Source of the DNA: Desulfofustis sp. PB-SRB1
GTDB lineage: Bacteria; Desulfobacterota; Desulfobulbia; Desulfobulbales; Desulfocapsaceae
Assembly (NCBI GenBank): GCA_016722945.1
Contig: JAEQMT010000038.1
Coordinates: 558,001-622,000, forward strand
Direction of reading: 5' to 3'
DNA length: 64,000 nt
Numbering within the stretch: the first letter of the stretch is position 1; the number at the start of each line of letters is the position of its first letter. The notes beneath the pieces were generated by a model, which saw nothing but the letters and a program-made list of their open reading frames with translations, searched no databases and was not told where the DNA came from. A program made the position numbers and the translations under genes. This document shows, piece by piece, positions 25,794 to 34,770 of this stretch.

Positions 25794-26744
25794 TTAAAAT
25801 AGTTGCAGGCCCGAAAACCCAAGAAAAGCCATGGCAAACTGGCCTGCCACGATAAAAGCGATGGGGAGCCCTTTAAAGGGTTCCGGCACCCGGGCCAGTT
25901 CAACCCGCTCCCGTACAGAGCTCATCAGATACAGAGCCAACAGGAAGCCACCGCCGGCGCCGAGGCTGAGCATCAAGGTCTCGAAGTAATTATACTCGTT
26001 GCTGGCCATCAAAAGCGGTACGGCGATCACCACACAGTTGGCAATCACCAGCACCAGGAAGACGCCAAATGATTTGAACAGGACCGGGTTTACCTTGCGC
26101 AGCACGGTATCCACCGCCTGCACGGTAAGCGAGGTGAGCCCGATAAAAACGACGATCTGCAGATAATCGAGATGGAAGGGTTTAAGTACGTATTGATAGA
26201 GCACCCAGCTCATGGAGACGGCAACCACCACCACGATGGTAAACACCACGCCCATCCCCTTGGCCGTTTCCTTACGCTTGGAGGTGCCGAAAAAGACGCA
26301 TAAACCGAGATATTTGGTAAAGACGAAGTTTTTTATCAGCAGCGCCGAAATCAGCACCGTCAACAGATAGCCCAGATACGATTTACTTACCGTAAAGGTG
26401 GTACTCTCAAGCCCGCCGATTCCCTGGGCATTGACCACATGAGCACTGGTGGTGTTGAGCGGGTCGGCAAAGCGCAGGGTCGCTCTGGTGCCGTCATCAG
26501 CGACCTCAACTTCAGTAACCGGCAGCAAAATATCCGGATCCGTCTCCTCGAATACCCGGTACCTCTGGGCTTCACCGGCGATAGCAACCTCCACCGGCGT
26601 GCGGAATTCAACGATGATTTCATTGTCCTCACCGAAACTGGTGGAAGCGACGATCCCCGCACCCCAGGCCGGAGAACAAAGCACCAGTGCTGATATTGCG
26701 GCCCAAAACCACACTGCCAGATTAAGACGATTTTTTATCATCAT
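25794..26744 (-). CDS. rnfA: Rnf complex subunit A with an extra N-terminal Ig-like domain
   Basis: 316 residues, against about 190 for ordinary RnfA. Residues 119-316 are the six-helix RnfA core (YLLTVLISALLIKNFVFTKYLGLCVFFG onward). Residues 1-28 look like a signal peptide or signal anchor (WFWAAISALVLCSPAWGAG), and residues 30-117 form a beta-rich domain (FRTPVEVAIAGEAQRYRVFE, then ATLRFADPLNTTSAHVV) like SbsA/Big-type Ig folds. The ATG overlaps the rnfE stop codon (26741-26744), so the long form is the translated one. The extension implies a periplasmic N-terminal domain (inference). Confidence 0.93.
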   Translation of the reverse strand: MMIKNRLNLAVWFWAAISALVLCSPAWGAGIVASTSFGEDNEIIVEFRTPVEVAIAGEAQRYRVFEETDPDILLPVTEVEVADDGTRATLRFADPLNTTSAHVVNAQGIGGLESTTFTVSKSYLGYLLTVLISALLIKNFVFTKYLGLCVFFGTSKRKETAKGMGVVFTIVVVVAVSMSWVLYQYVLKPFHLDYLQIVVFIGLTSLTVQAVDTVLRKVNPVLFKSFGVFLVLVIANCVVIAVPLLMASNEYNYFETLMLSLGAGGGFLLALYLMSSVRERVELARVPEPFKGLPIAFIVAGQFAMAFLGFSGLQLF

Positions 26745-27355
26745 TTTTTACCCCGCTTTGCATAGGAGGCCTCAATCCAATTGAAAAAGCCCATCATCAG
26801 CCCCACCACGAAAAAACCGGCACTTGGCAGGATAAAGAATAGAAGGGGTTTGAAACCAAGTACGTCGTAGCCGAAAATGGCTCCTGAACCAAGTAGTTCA
26901 CGGACAAAGCCGATGACCACCATCCCCACCAGAAATCCCAACCCCATACCCAGCCCATCCCAGAATGATGCAGGCACCGACTCCTTGCAGGCAAACATCT
27001 CGAGGCGCATGGTGATAATGGCAAAGGCCACGATTATCTTGACGAAAATGCCCATCTGGGCGTATGCCGCCGGAAAATAAGCGGCCAGGGTCAGGTCGAT
27101 CACCGTTACCCAGGTGGCAATGGTTAGGGTGTAGGTCGGAATCCGGATGCGGGGATGGATAAAATCTTTTATCAGAGATATGGTCACACTGGAAAACACC
27201 TGTACGAAAAGCACCGCGATCCCCAACATCAGCCCGTTTACCACGGTGGTGGAAATACCTACCGCCGGACACATGGACAGCGCCAGCTTGAAGATCGGGT
27301 TCTCCTGGAGAATCCCGTTGGTGACCAGTTGCAGAGAATTCTTATCGGTAGCCAT
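26741..27355 (-). CDS. rnfE: Rnf complex subunit E
   Basis: 204 residues, six predicted membrane helices. It starts TDKNSLQLVTNGILQENPIFKLALSMCPAVGISTTVVNGLMLG, characteristic of RnfE/NqrD. Pairs with RnfA, of inverted topology, to form the membrane core around the buried iron-sulfur centre. Overlaps rnfA by ATGA and follows rnfG by about 12 bp. Confidence 0.96.
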   Translation of the reverse strand: MATDKNSLQLVTNGILQENPIFKLALSMCPAVGISTTVVNGLMLGIAVLFVQVFSSVTISLIKDFIHPRIRIPTYTLTIATWVTVIDLTLAAYFPAAYAQMGIFVKIIVAFAIITMRLEMFACKESVPASFWDGLGMGLGFLVGMVVIGFVRELLGSGAIFGYDVLGFKPLLFFILPSAGFFVVGLMMGFFNWIEASYAKRGKK

Positions 27356-27367
27356 GCTTTCTCCTGG

Positions 27368-28255
27368 TTAAAACGAGGCGGCAATCTGTTGATCGGCAAG
27401 CACTGCGTCAAGGGTTTCGATACGATAGGCGAATTTCTTGGTCATGGCCTTGATGCCCATGACCACCGCATCAGTTGAAATGGTCGCGCCGGTCAGGGCG
27501 TAAATGTCCTGGAGTCGATACTTTTCCATGATGGCGGCGGCTGCCTCCTCCTCGGCAATGCGCCCCTCGAGGGCATCGAAATACTCCTGGGGCAGCGGCT
27601 CCTTGATTGTCCGCAGGGCCTTGATGGACTCAAACGACTTGTTCTCAAATTGTCTTCTGAAAAAGTCCCGTTCAATATCGGCGCCCAGCCCCGGGTCCTC
27701 CTCGTGTTCCATCACCTCAAAACCGATAATCGAAAAATCAGGGGCAAGGGCAAGAATAATGGCAATAGAGGTCTTGTAACCGGGAAACTTACCCGACAAC
27801 AGAAAAGCGGAACGCTCGCCGTCATCGGTAACCACCAGTGTCTGATCGGCAAAACGGATGGTTTTGGTGGGCCCGAGCGCGGCTGCGATTGCAGTGTCGC
27901 GCTCGCCGGATTCCAGCACCTGGGTTTCACTAAGCTGAACGGGAACGCGAGAGACAAAGCTGCCGTCCAAACCAATGGTGATGAACTCAAATCCGGTGGA
28001 CAGAGGCAGCAGATAGCCGATGAACTGCTCTTCACCATCGGTGACGATATAGCGGAACAACTCATGCATTGCCATTGATTCGGGGTCTTCACCGCCTTCG
28101 TCGTGGCCCAGCAGGCTGTACATGACCTTTTCTTCGCGGGCATGTTCATTGGCCTTTTTTGCCCGGTCGGTAAAGATGAAGGTGCCTCCCATGATGAGAC
28201 CGGCAACGATACACGACAGGGTTAACCGGAAGATAATCGAGATAATGTCTTTCAT
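27368..28255 (-). CDS. rnfG: Rnf complex subunit G, flavoprotein
   Basis: 295 residues, longer than many RnfG (about 190-220). One N-terminal membrane helix (LTLSCIVAGLIMGGTFIFT) is followed by a periplasmic FMN domain. The covalent flavin-attachment motif appears as ALTGATISTDAVV, where the second Thr of the S/TGATxS/T pattern carries FMN. The C-terminal 30 residues after this motif and a long central loop account for the extra length. The start overlaps the rnfD stop codon. Confidence 0.94.
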   Translation of the reverse strand: MKDIISIIFRLTLSCIVAGLIMGGTFIFTDRAKKANEHAREEKVMYSLLGHDEGGEDPESMAMHELFRYIVTDGEEQFIGYLLPLSTGFEFITIGLDGSFVSRVPVQLSETQVLESGERDTAIAAALGPTKTIRFADQTLVVTDDGERSAFLLSGKFPGYKTSIAIILALAPDFSIIGFEVMEHEEDPGLGADIERDFFRRQFENKSFESIKALRTIKEPLPQEYFDALEGRIAEEEAAAAIMEKYRLQDIYALTGATISTDAVVMGIKAMTKKFAYRIETLDAVLADQQIAASF

Positions 28256-29292
28256 TGCTCACCTCGCAGGGGCGGTGCGAACCGCTTCGGCTTGAACCAG
28301 GTGTCAAGCACCGGGCTGAGCGGATTCATGAGCAAAATGGCATAACAGATACCCTCCGGGTAGCCGCCCTTGAGCCGGATCAGTACGGTAAGGGCGCCGA
28401 TGCCCACACCGTACACCAGTTGGGCGCTGCGCATGGTCGGCGAGGTGACATAGCAGGTGGCCATATAGAAGGCGCCCAGCAAAGCACCGCCGGAGAGCAC
28501 CGCCAGCAGGGGATCACCGCCGAACAATGATTCACCGCCGAATATCCAGGTAAGTATTGCAATGGAACCGATTACCGAGACCGGAATATGCCAGGTGATG
28601 TAACGGCGATACATGAGATAAAGACCGCCCAGCACCACCAGCAGTCCCGAGGTTTCACCAATGCATCCGGGCCGCCAGCCAAGGAAAAACGACATATAGA
28701 TATCTCGGGGCTCACCGAACCTCTCAATGAACGCCGCCATCCCCTGATCCTTGAGCACCGCCAGAGGCGTTGCCGTGGTCATCCCGTCGATACCGCTGAG
28801 ATAGGTAAAGATGGCGCCATCGGTAATGGGCGGCAGCCAGGCCGAGGTCATCGCCACCGGAAAAGTGGCCAACAGAAAGGCGCGGGCCAGCAGAGCCGGG
28901 TTGAATATATTGTATCCCAAACCACCCATCAGGTGTTTACCGATGTAGATGGCCATTACCGCTCCCAGAGCCGGCATCAGGATGGGCACGCCGGGGGGAA
29001 TGACAAAGGCGAGCAGCATGCCGGTCAGCGCCGCGCTGCCGTCGAGGTAGGTGAGCGGCCGCCCCAGCATCTTCTGGCTGGCAGCCTCCACCGCCATGCA
29101 GCTGAGCACCGATACCGCGGCAATGAACAACACCTGCACGCCAAACACAAACACGGAGAGCAGCAGCGGCGGCACCAGACAGCCAAACACCGTCCACATG
29201 ATTTTAGAAACCGACTCGGAACTTCGCACATGCGGCGAAACCGCAACTGAAAAAACGCGCTCCGAGTGATTCTCGCTTACTTGCGATTCGAT
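28252..29292 (-). CDS. rnfD: Rnf complex subunit D, flavoprotein membrane subunit
   Basis: The conventional reading starts at GTG 29229 (325 residues). I extend it to 29292, giving about 346 residues, because the in-frame sequence upstream encodes RVFSVAVSPHVRSSESVSK, and VSxSPHxRS is the conserved RnfD N-terminus. No ATG, GTG or TTG lies between that motif and the preceding in-frame stop; an ATC at 29292-29290 sits seven bases after GGAAGGGG. Multiple membrane helices follow, and DGMTTATPLAVLK carries the FMN-attachment threonine. If the extension is wrong, the gene starts at 29229. Confidence 0.85.
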   Translation of the reverse strand: MESQVSENHSERVFSVAVSPHVRSSESVSKIMWTVFGCLVPPLLLSVFVFGVQVLFIAAVSVLSCMAVEAASQKMLGRPLTYLDGSAALTGMLLAFVIPPGVPILMPALGAVMAIYIGKHLMGGLGYNIFNPALLARAFLLATFPVAMTSAWLPPITDGAIFTYLSGIDGMTTATPLAVLKDQGMAAFIERFGEPRDIYMSFFLGWRPGCIGETSGLLVVLGGLYLMYRRYITWHIPVSVIGSIAILTWIFGGESLFGGDPLLAVLSGGALLGAFYMATCYVTSPTMRSAQLVYGVGIGALTVLIRLKGGYPEGICYAILLMNPLSPVLDTWFKPKRFAPPLRGEQ

Positions 29293-29320
29293 GACGACAC
29301 CCCTTCCAAAAATAAAGTGA

Positions 29321-30643
29321 TTACGAACGCTTGGCCTTCATTTTGGCCAACCGGATAAATTGCACCAGCGGCCGCTTAGCCGGACAGACAAAGGCGCAGC
29401 TGCCGCACTCAAAACAGTCAAACACGCCGAACTGAGCCGTATCCTCGGCCCGGCCCGCCTCAACGTAAATGCCCGCCTCTTTGGGCTCAAGCCCCATGGG
29501 ACAGGCATCCAGACACCAGCCGCAGCGGATACAGGCGGAGAGCGGCCGGGTGTCGATCTCATCTTCACGTAAAAACAGAATCGACGAGGTGGTCTTGGTG
29601 ATGGGAACCGCCAGGGTGGAGACGGCAAATCCCATCATCGGCCCACCCAGCACCACCCGTTCGCACCGCTCGTTGACGCCGCCGCAAAACGATGCGATAT
29701 CGCTGATCCGGGTGCCCACCTTTACCAGCAGGTTGGCGGGCCGCTCAATGCCGCCGCCGGATACGGTCACCACTTTTTCCAAAAGCGGCTTATCAAGCAC
29801 TACCGCATCGTACACCGCCTTGGTGGTAGAGACGTTGTGAACCACCACGCCCACCGCCGAGGGCAGCGCCATGGCCGGCACCTTCCGACCGGTGATGGCC
29901 TGAATAAGCTGCTTCTCCGAACCGGTGGGGTATTTCACCGAAAGCGCGGCAACACTGATGTCCATGCCATCGGCCGGCCGCGCCGCCACCGCCTCGCTCA
30001 TGGCGCCAATGGCATCGGGCTTGTTGGTTTCAATGGCAATGACACAGGTGTTTATCCCCAGAACGGTGAGCAGAATGCGGGCGCCTTCGACAATCTTGTC
30101 GGTTTGCTCAACCATCGTGCGATGATCGGCGGTAATGTAGGGTTCGCACTCGGCACCGTTTAAGATGAGGGTATCTATCTTCGCATCAGCCGGCGGCTTA
30201 AGCTTTACATGGGTTGGAAACCCAGCGCCGCCGATGCCGATAATGCCGCCGTCTTTTATCTTGCCAAGCAGGGCCTGGGCATCGAGGTGCTCCCAGCTCG
30301 ACTGCTGCCAGACAATCGGCGCCGCCTCCTTATCTACCTTGATGGTGATGGCCGGGGCGCTCACCCTGATGGGATGGACGCAATTACCCACCGCCTTGAC
30401 CGTGCCGGATACCGGCGAATGGAGCGGCACCCCAAGGCCTTTCTCCACCGTACCCACCAACGCCCCTTCCCCAATTTCCTGTTTTTTGGCAACGGTGGGC
30501 ACGCATGGCGCACCGATATGCTGGCTCAAGATCAGGTCGATCTCATCGGGCAGCGGCAGTGGTTCTACGGTAAGATGCTCGGTGTAGGCCTTGGCCTCCG
30601 GCGGATGCACGCCACCCTTGGGAAAACTGAAAGTAGGCGCCAT
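29321..30643 (-). CDS. rnfC: Rnf complex subunit C, NADH-interacting flavo-iron-sulfur subunit
   Basis: 440 residues. It opens FPKGGVHPPEAKAYT, then the barrel-sandwich lobe (GVPLHSPVSGTVKAVGN), the NADH/FMN domain with GIGGAGFPTHVKLKPP, an SLBB domain and two 4Fe-4S clusters, CIRCGWCLDACPMGL and CFECGSCAFVCP. Soluble cytoplasmic subunit that transfers electrons to NAD+. The DHOD-like gene ends two bases before its ATG. Confidence 0.96.
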   Translation of the reverse strand: MAPTFSFPKGGVHPPEAKAYTEHLTVEPLPLPDEIDLILSQHIGAPCVPTVAKKQEIGEGALVGTVEKGLGVPLHSPVSGTVKAVGNCVHPIRVSAPAITIKVDKEAAPIVWQQSSWEHLDAQALLGKIKDGGIIGIGGAGFPTHVKLKPPADAKIDTLILNGAECEPYITADHRTMVEQTDKIVEGARILLTVLGINTCVIAIETNKPDAIGAMSEAVAARPADGMDISVAALSVKYPTGSEKQLIQAITGRKVPAMALPSAVGVVVHNVSTTKAVYDAVVLDKPLLEKVVTVSGGGIERPANLLVKVGTRISDIASFCGGVNERCERVVLGGPMMGFAVSTLAVPITKTTSSILFLREDEIDTRPLSACIRCGWCLDACPMGLEPKEAGIYVEAGRAEDTAQFGVFDCFECGSCAFVCPAKRPLVQFIRLAKMKAKRS

Positions 30644-30645
30644 GT

Positions 30646-31629
30646 CTAAGAAATTCCTGAAAAATGCTTCATAAATTGAATGCGTTCAAAAGATGACTGG
30701 TCATCGCCCAGTTTGTATGACAGCCGGCCGCGAAATTGATCTATGCTGGAAAAATTCTTATCCGCCATCCACTGGGCCGTCCCTTCAACCAGTTCAGCGA
30801 TTTTATCGGCGCCGTCCTGATACAGGGCAGACACCACCTGTACCGCCTTTGCCCCGGCCAGCAACATCTTAACCACCCCCTCGGCATCATGGACGCCGGT
30901 GGAGCCGGCAAAATCGCTGTCCACCAGATCTGAAAGCAGGGCGATCCAGCGCAGCGGCCGCGAAATTTCACTGGGGGTGCTGAACACCGCGCCACTGCAC
31001 ATCTGCATAGTGTTAATGTCTATATCGGCGCGATAGTAGCGGTTGAACAGCACAAAACCGGCCACCTTTTCGGTCCAGGCAAGGCGCGAGACAAGATTGG
31101 CCAGCGATGAGGAATAGCTGCTCATTTTCAGGGCTACCGGGATACTCAGATCCTGAGTAACTTTTCTCAGCACGTCAAAATAGATCTGCTCATAATCGGC
31201 GCAGGCTTTCCTCGGGTTGCTGGGCAAAAGCGAAATGTTGATTTCCAGACCATCGGCGCCGGCGTCTTCGAAGCGTTTGGCAAAAGTCGTCCATTCAGCG
31301 GCGGTGACACAGTTGAGACTGGCGATGATCGGTACGGAAAAAGACTGCTTCGCCGTTCTGATCAACTCAAGATATTCGCTCACCGCTGAATCGCGGGTAT
31401 ACTCTTTGACATAATCGTAGGCGTCGGGGTAGTCGGTCTGATACGTATCGAGGTTTTGCTTGAGTTCGATCTCTATCTGCTCCTCAAACAACGACTTGAG
31501 TACCACCGCCCCGGCCCCGGCCTCCACCAGCTCTTTTACCTTGCTAAAAGAACCGGTCAAACCGCAGCTGCCGGCAATAATCGGGTTGGACAATTTCAGG
31601 CCAAGATACTGAGTGGTTAAATCCGCCAT
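30646..31629 (-). CDS. Dihydroorotate-dehydrogenase-like flavoprotein leading the rnf operon
   Basis: 327 residues, TIM-barrel FMN protein. It begins MADLTTQYLGLKLSNPIIAGSCGLTGS, the DHODH/dihydropyrimidine dehydrogenase pattern, and contains the substrate-loop-like IPIIASLNCVTAAEW and the FMN phosphate-binding GASTGVHDAEGVVKMLLAGAKAVQV. A dedicated pyrD would normally sit with pyrimidine genes; here it precedes rnfC by two bases, so it is co-transcribed with the Rnf complex. An alternative upstream ATG 34 codons earlier lacks the family pattern. Its substrate is unknown; proximity suggests it exchanges electrons with ferredoxin or NAD (inference). Confidence 0.86.
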   Translation of the reverse strand: MADLTTQYLGLKLSNPIIAGSCGLTGSFSKVKELVEAGAGAVVLKSLFEEQIEIELKQNLDTYQTDYPDAYDYVKEYTRDSAVSEYLELIRTAKQSFSVPIIASLNCVTAAEWTTFAKRFEDAGADGLEINISLLPSNPRKACADYEQIYFDVLRKVTQDLSIPVALKMSSYSSSLANLVSRLAWTEKVAGFVLFNRYYRADIDINTMQMCSGAVFSTPSEISRPLRWIALLSDLVDSDFAGSTGVHDAEGVVKMLLAGAKAVQVVSALYQDGADKIAELVEGTAQWMADKNFSSIDQFRGRLSYKLGDDQSSFERIQFMKHFSGIS

Positions 31630-31846
31630 CGGCACGCCCTGTTGAGGTCTTGATTTATGTGCACCGGGTTCTCCCTGACAATCGTACGGCATCACCTCGC
31701 AAAACCCGGCCAAGGCTTGCTCTGGTAACAAATCACGGCTAAAAATGCAAGCAAACCTTGAAAAATGAAAATTTTATTTCTAGACCGGAGCGCACACGCC
31801 ATGGTTGCACGATCATCATATTAAAATTTTCACGGCCACAAAGGGT

Positions 31847-32734
31847 ATGGCGCTATTTCGCATCATCTTCGGAGCGGTATTGATCAGCTTCTCGGGCATC
31901 TGGGTGAGCCTCTCCGGGGTGGCGCCTGAGGTCTCCGCCTTCTATCGGGTATTTTTCGGTGCTCTGCTGCTGTTTATGGCCTCATTGTTTGCCGGTGAGC
32001 TGCGCCGGCCACGGCTCGTAACCATCGGGCTGGCAACGGTGACGGCCCTGATGTTTGCCGTCGATTTATGGTGCTGGCACAGCTCCATCAGCTTCATCGG
32101 CCCGGGGCTTTCGACGATACTTGCCAACATGCAGGTATTTATCCTGGCCGGGGTATCGATTATCTTTTTTCGCGTTCCCGTCAGCACCCCGTTGCTCATC
32201 GCTCCGCCGCTGGCCTTCGGCGGCCTGGCGCTCATCGTGTGGCCCGAGTGGCAGACCATAGGCGCCAGTTTTCAGAAAGGAGTCTTTCTCGGGCTGGCCG
32301 CCGCCTTTTTTTATGCCCTCTATCTGCTGAGTTTGCGCCGTCTGCAACGATTATACGGGGGCTCCTCGCTCTTTTATCCGCTTATGCTGGTATCGGCCAT
32401 CAGCAGCATACTGCTCGGGGTACTGGCACTGCTCCGCAATACCTCGCTGGCAATCCCAACCAGTCACTCGCTTGGCGCCTTGGTGGCATTGGCATTTTTG
32501 AGCCAGGTAGTGGGATGGGTGTTGATTACCACCAGTCTTCCCCGAGTGGTGCCGGCCGTGGCCGGTCTGGCATTGCTGTTACAACCCGCTCTTGCATTTG
32601 TCTGGGATGTGGTGATATTTCAGCGGCCCACCACGCCGCTCAACTGGTTTGGGGTGGCTTTAACGATCATGGCGATATATGGTGGCATGGCGGCAAGCAA
32701 TAGAAAACCAATGGTCTCTACAATCACTGAGTAA
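31847..32734 (+). CDS. EamA/DMT family transporter
   Basis: 295 residues, ten predicted membrane helices in two EamA repeats (LFRIIFGAVLISFSGIWVSLSG at the start; PAVAGLALLLQPALAFVWDVVIFQRP in the second half). The GLALLLQPALAFVWD segment is characteristic of the family. A TTG at 31805 gives a 14-residue longer form, but the ATG at 31847 starts right before the first helix. Divergent from the rnf operon. Substrate unknown; it is unrelated in sequence detail to the EamA protein at 20 kb. The cupin gene follows closely. Confidence 0.85.
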   Translation: MALFRIIFGAVLISFSGIWVSLSGVAPEVSAFYRVFFGALLLFMASLFAGELRRPRLVTIGLATVTALMFAVDLWCWHSSISFIGPGLSTILANMQVFILAGVSIIFFRVPVSTPLLIAPPLAFGGLALIVWPEWQTIGASFQKGVFLGLAAAFFYALYLLSLRRLQRLYGGSSLFYPLMLVSAISSILLGVLALLRNTSLAIPTSHSLGALVALAFLSQVVGWVLITTSLPRVVPAVAGLALLLQPALAFVWDVVIFQRPTTPLNWFGVALTIMAIYGGMAASNRKPMVSTITE

Positions 32735-32746
32735 CAACAGGTACCA

Positions 32747-33100
32747 ATGAAAATTATCAGACATTTTGAAGAGATAGAGGCAAGGAGCTTTTCCGGTGAT
32801 CAGGTCAAGGGAGTGGCTGGCCGTGTTGCCATCGGCGCCGCCGACGGCGCCGCCAATTTCTGCATGCGGTTGTTCACCGTTGAACCGGGCGGCCACACCC
32901 CCCGGCACTCCCACGATTGGGAACATGAAATTCTTGTCCATGAAGGGAAGGGCCAGGTCTTCAGGGATGGCTCATGGAACGATATCGAGCGGGGTTCGGT
33001 CATCTTTATCCCACCCAATGAGGAGCATCAGCTCCGCAACAACGATACCACGCCGTTCGTCTTCGCCTGTCTGATTCCACAAGGCGCCCCGGAACTCTGA
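32747..33100 (+). CDS. Cupin domain protein
   Basis: 117 residues forming a single cupin barrel. Motif 1 reads PGGHTPRHSHDWEHEILVHEGKG (two His and Glu as metal ligands) and motif 2 reads FIPPNEEHQLRNN (third His). Small cupins of this type bind a metal and serve as sugar/amino-acid-modifying enzymes or ligand sensors; no substrate can be named. It begins 12 bp after the EamA transporter, so they share a transcript. Its stop codon overlaps the left end of MITE copy A3. Confidence 0.88.
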   Translation: MKIIRHFEEIEARSFSGDQVKGVAGRVAIGAADGAANFCMRLFTVEPGGHTPRHSHDWEHEILVHEGKGQVFRDGSWNDIERGSVIFIPPNEEHQLRNNDTTPFVFACLIPQGAPEL

Positions 33101-33190
33101 TGGCTTCGTAACCCTCTCATTACCGTTGTACCGGAGTTGCACCATTAACTGAAATCCTGGATTCCCGCTTTCGCGGGAATGACGGTTAGG
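33098..33190 (+). repeat. Family A MITE-like element, copy A3 (truncated)
   Basis: Begins TGATGGCTTCGTAACC and contains the hairpin ATTCCCGCTTTCGCGGGAATGACG, but the right end is missing; family B copy B3 starts soon after. No target duplication can be read. It lies between the cupin and the membrane operon. Confidence 0.75.
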
Positions 33191-33204
33191 AAGCAATTTC
33201 AAGG

Positions 33205-33343
33205 GGGAAGCTTGAAAATTGAGAATTTTCGTTCAGGATCAAGGTGTGAGGAAAATGTTACCGCGGGCCGGATTGATATTGTCAGGATACCATTTTGGGA
33301 GCAACGATAAGATCGGGCGAAAAGGCCATTTTACACGGTTCCC
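33205..33343 (+). repeat. Family B MITE-like element, copy B3
   Basis: About 139 bp, GGGAAGCTTGAAAATTGAG at the left and CCATTTTACACGGTTCCC at the right, with the internal CCGCGGGCCGG and GGGCGAAAAGGCC blocks of the family. No clean target duplication. It is immediately next to truncated A3. Confidence 0.8.
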
Positions 33344-33506
33344 TTAAGACAAAAAGGACTCCTGGCATTTGCCGGTGATGTTATCACCAATCCATCTTCC
33401 GCATGCTTGTCAACCGCCTTTCGATACGATAGATTGTGTAGTGCTTCCTATAACAAAGCCGTTCCACTATCCTTGCAGGATTTGCGAATAACAGGAGAGA
33501 GATGCC
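33344..33506 (+). other. Probable promoter/leader of the MoxR-type operon
   Basis: About 160 bp between MITE B3 and the first gene of the operon at 33507. Ribosome binding site AGGAGAGAG lies just before the ATG. I see no strong promoter consensus or hairpin that can be defended. Confidence 0.35.
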
Positions 33507-34748
33507 ATGGAATCGCGCTATCGCGCCGTCTACACCGGTGTTGTAAAAGATGGATATGACCATGACGAGGTCGTCGACCAGCTCGTTGCCATTACCTCGC
33601 TGTCACCGGAAAAAGCCGAGCAACTGGTAAACGCCGGCACAGCGGTCATTATCAAAAAAGATATGGAAGAAGACGCGGCCGAGCAATTATGTGCGCGGCT
33701 TGGCGCCATCGGCATGGAAATGGAGATTCGTGTCGGTTCGCCACGTTCCACGCAACAGCCGTCTGTTGCTCCCGAGCCGACTTCAGACCCGGCTAGGGAG
33801 CCGGCCGATAGCGAGGAGCCATCTCCACCGCCAGATACAGCTATACAATTAGAAAAACCAGAGCAAGTGATTGCCGGGGCTGACCCCTACGCCCCGCCCA
33901 CTGCCGATCTCACCCCCGAGCAGCAGACAACCACCGCTTTTTTTGACCAGCCGCGCAAGGTAAAAGCCGGTCGGGGCTGGACATGGATTGTGGATGCCTA
34001 TAAGCTTTTTATGAAGGCACCCTGGAAACTGCTGGCAATTTATGTTATAGCCCTGATTATCGTATCATTACCGGCATTCATCCCGATCGTCGGCACTTTT
34101 GTCCAATCTATCTTATATCCCATTATCGGAGCCGGCCTGGTAATGAGCGCCCATACCTTGCATACGGGCAATACCCTGAGCACCGGCCAGGTGTTTGATG
34201 GTTTTCGCCATAACCGCAACCAGTTGCTGCTTATCGGCCTAATCTACATGGCGGGCGTACTCGTGATGTTTCTCATCATGTTCTTGGTTTTCGGCTCCAT
34301 GATGATCCCAATGTTTCTCAACTCGGGCAACCCCGAGGCAATGGAGTCTATGATGGGCGGATCACCGCTTATGTTTGCGCTCATTCCCCTTCTTATCCTG
34401 GCCCTGTCAATCCCTCTGATTATGGCAGTTTGGTTTGCACCGGCATTAGCGGCACTGGTTGAGGTGCCCGCCGTTTACGCCATGAAACGCAGTTTTCGCG
34501 CCTGTCTGCAAAACATCGTGCCTTTTCTTGTGTATGGATTGGCAACATTTGTCGTCGGCTTCATCGCCGCCCTCATTGTCGGGATTTGTACCGCGGTTGC
34601 CGGATTTATCTTTGGCGATGGCTTTGGCGGCTTGGTATTTTTCATACCAATTATCATTGTCTCCATAGTGCTATTTATCCCCTTTATGGTCATTCTGGGG
34701 CTTTCAAACTATACCGCCTTTCGCGATATTTTTTCCGCACAGGCGTAA
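33507..34748 (+). CDS. BPSS1780-like membrane protein with an L7/L12-like N-terminal domain
   Basis: 413 residues. About residues 1-75 form a soluble domain (LSPEKAEQLVNAGTAVIIKKDMEEDAAEQLCARLGAIGMEMEI) resembling the ribosomal L7/L12 C-terminal fold. A Pro/Glu-rich linker follows (residues 80-150). Then come about six membrane helices, including LLAIYVIALIIVSLPAFIPIVGTFVQSI and the C-terminal helices. It leads the operon of RDD, SpoIIM, DUF4129, DUF4350, MoxR and DUF58 genes. Function unknown; AGGAGAGAG precedes the ATG. Confidence 0.72.
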   Translation: MESRYRAVYTGVVKDGYDHDEVVDQLVAITSLSPEKAEQLVNAGTAVIIKKDMEEDAAEQLCARLGAIGMEMEIRVGSPRSTQQPSVAPEPTSDPAREPADSEEPSPPPDTAIQLEKPEQVIAGADPYAPPTADLTPEQQTTTAFFDQPRKVKAGRGWTWIVDAYKLFMKAPWKLLAIYVIALIIVSLPAFIPIVGTFVQSILYPIIGAGLVMSAHTLHTGNTLSTGQVFDGFRHNRNQLLLIGLIYMAGVLVMFLIMFLVFGSMMIPMFLNSGNPEAMESMMGGSPLMFALIPLLILALSIPLIMAVWFAPALAALVEVPAVYAMKRSFRACLQNIVPFLVYGLATFVVGFIAALIVGICTAVAGFIFGDGFGGLVFFIPIIIVSIVLFIPFMVILGLSNYTAFRDIFSAQA

Positions 34749-34770
34749 GTAGACACGCGGTGTAATTCCC

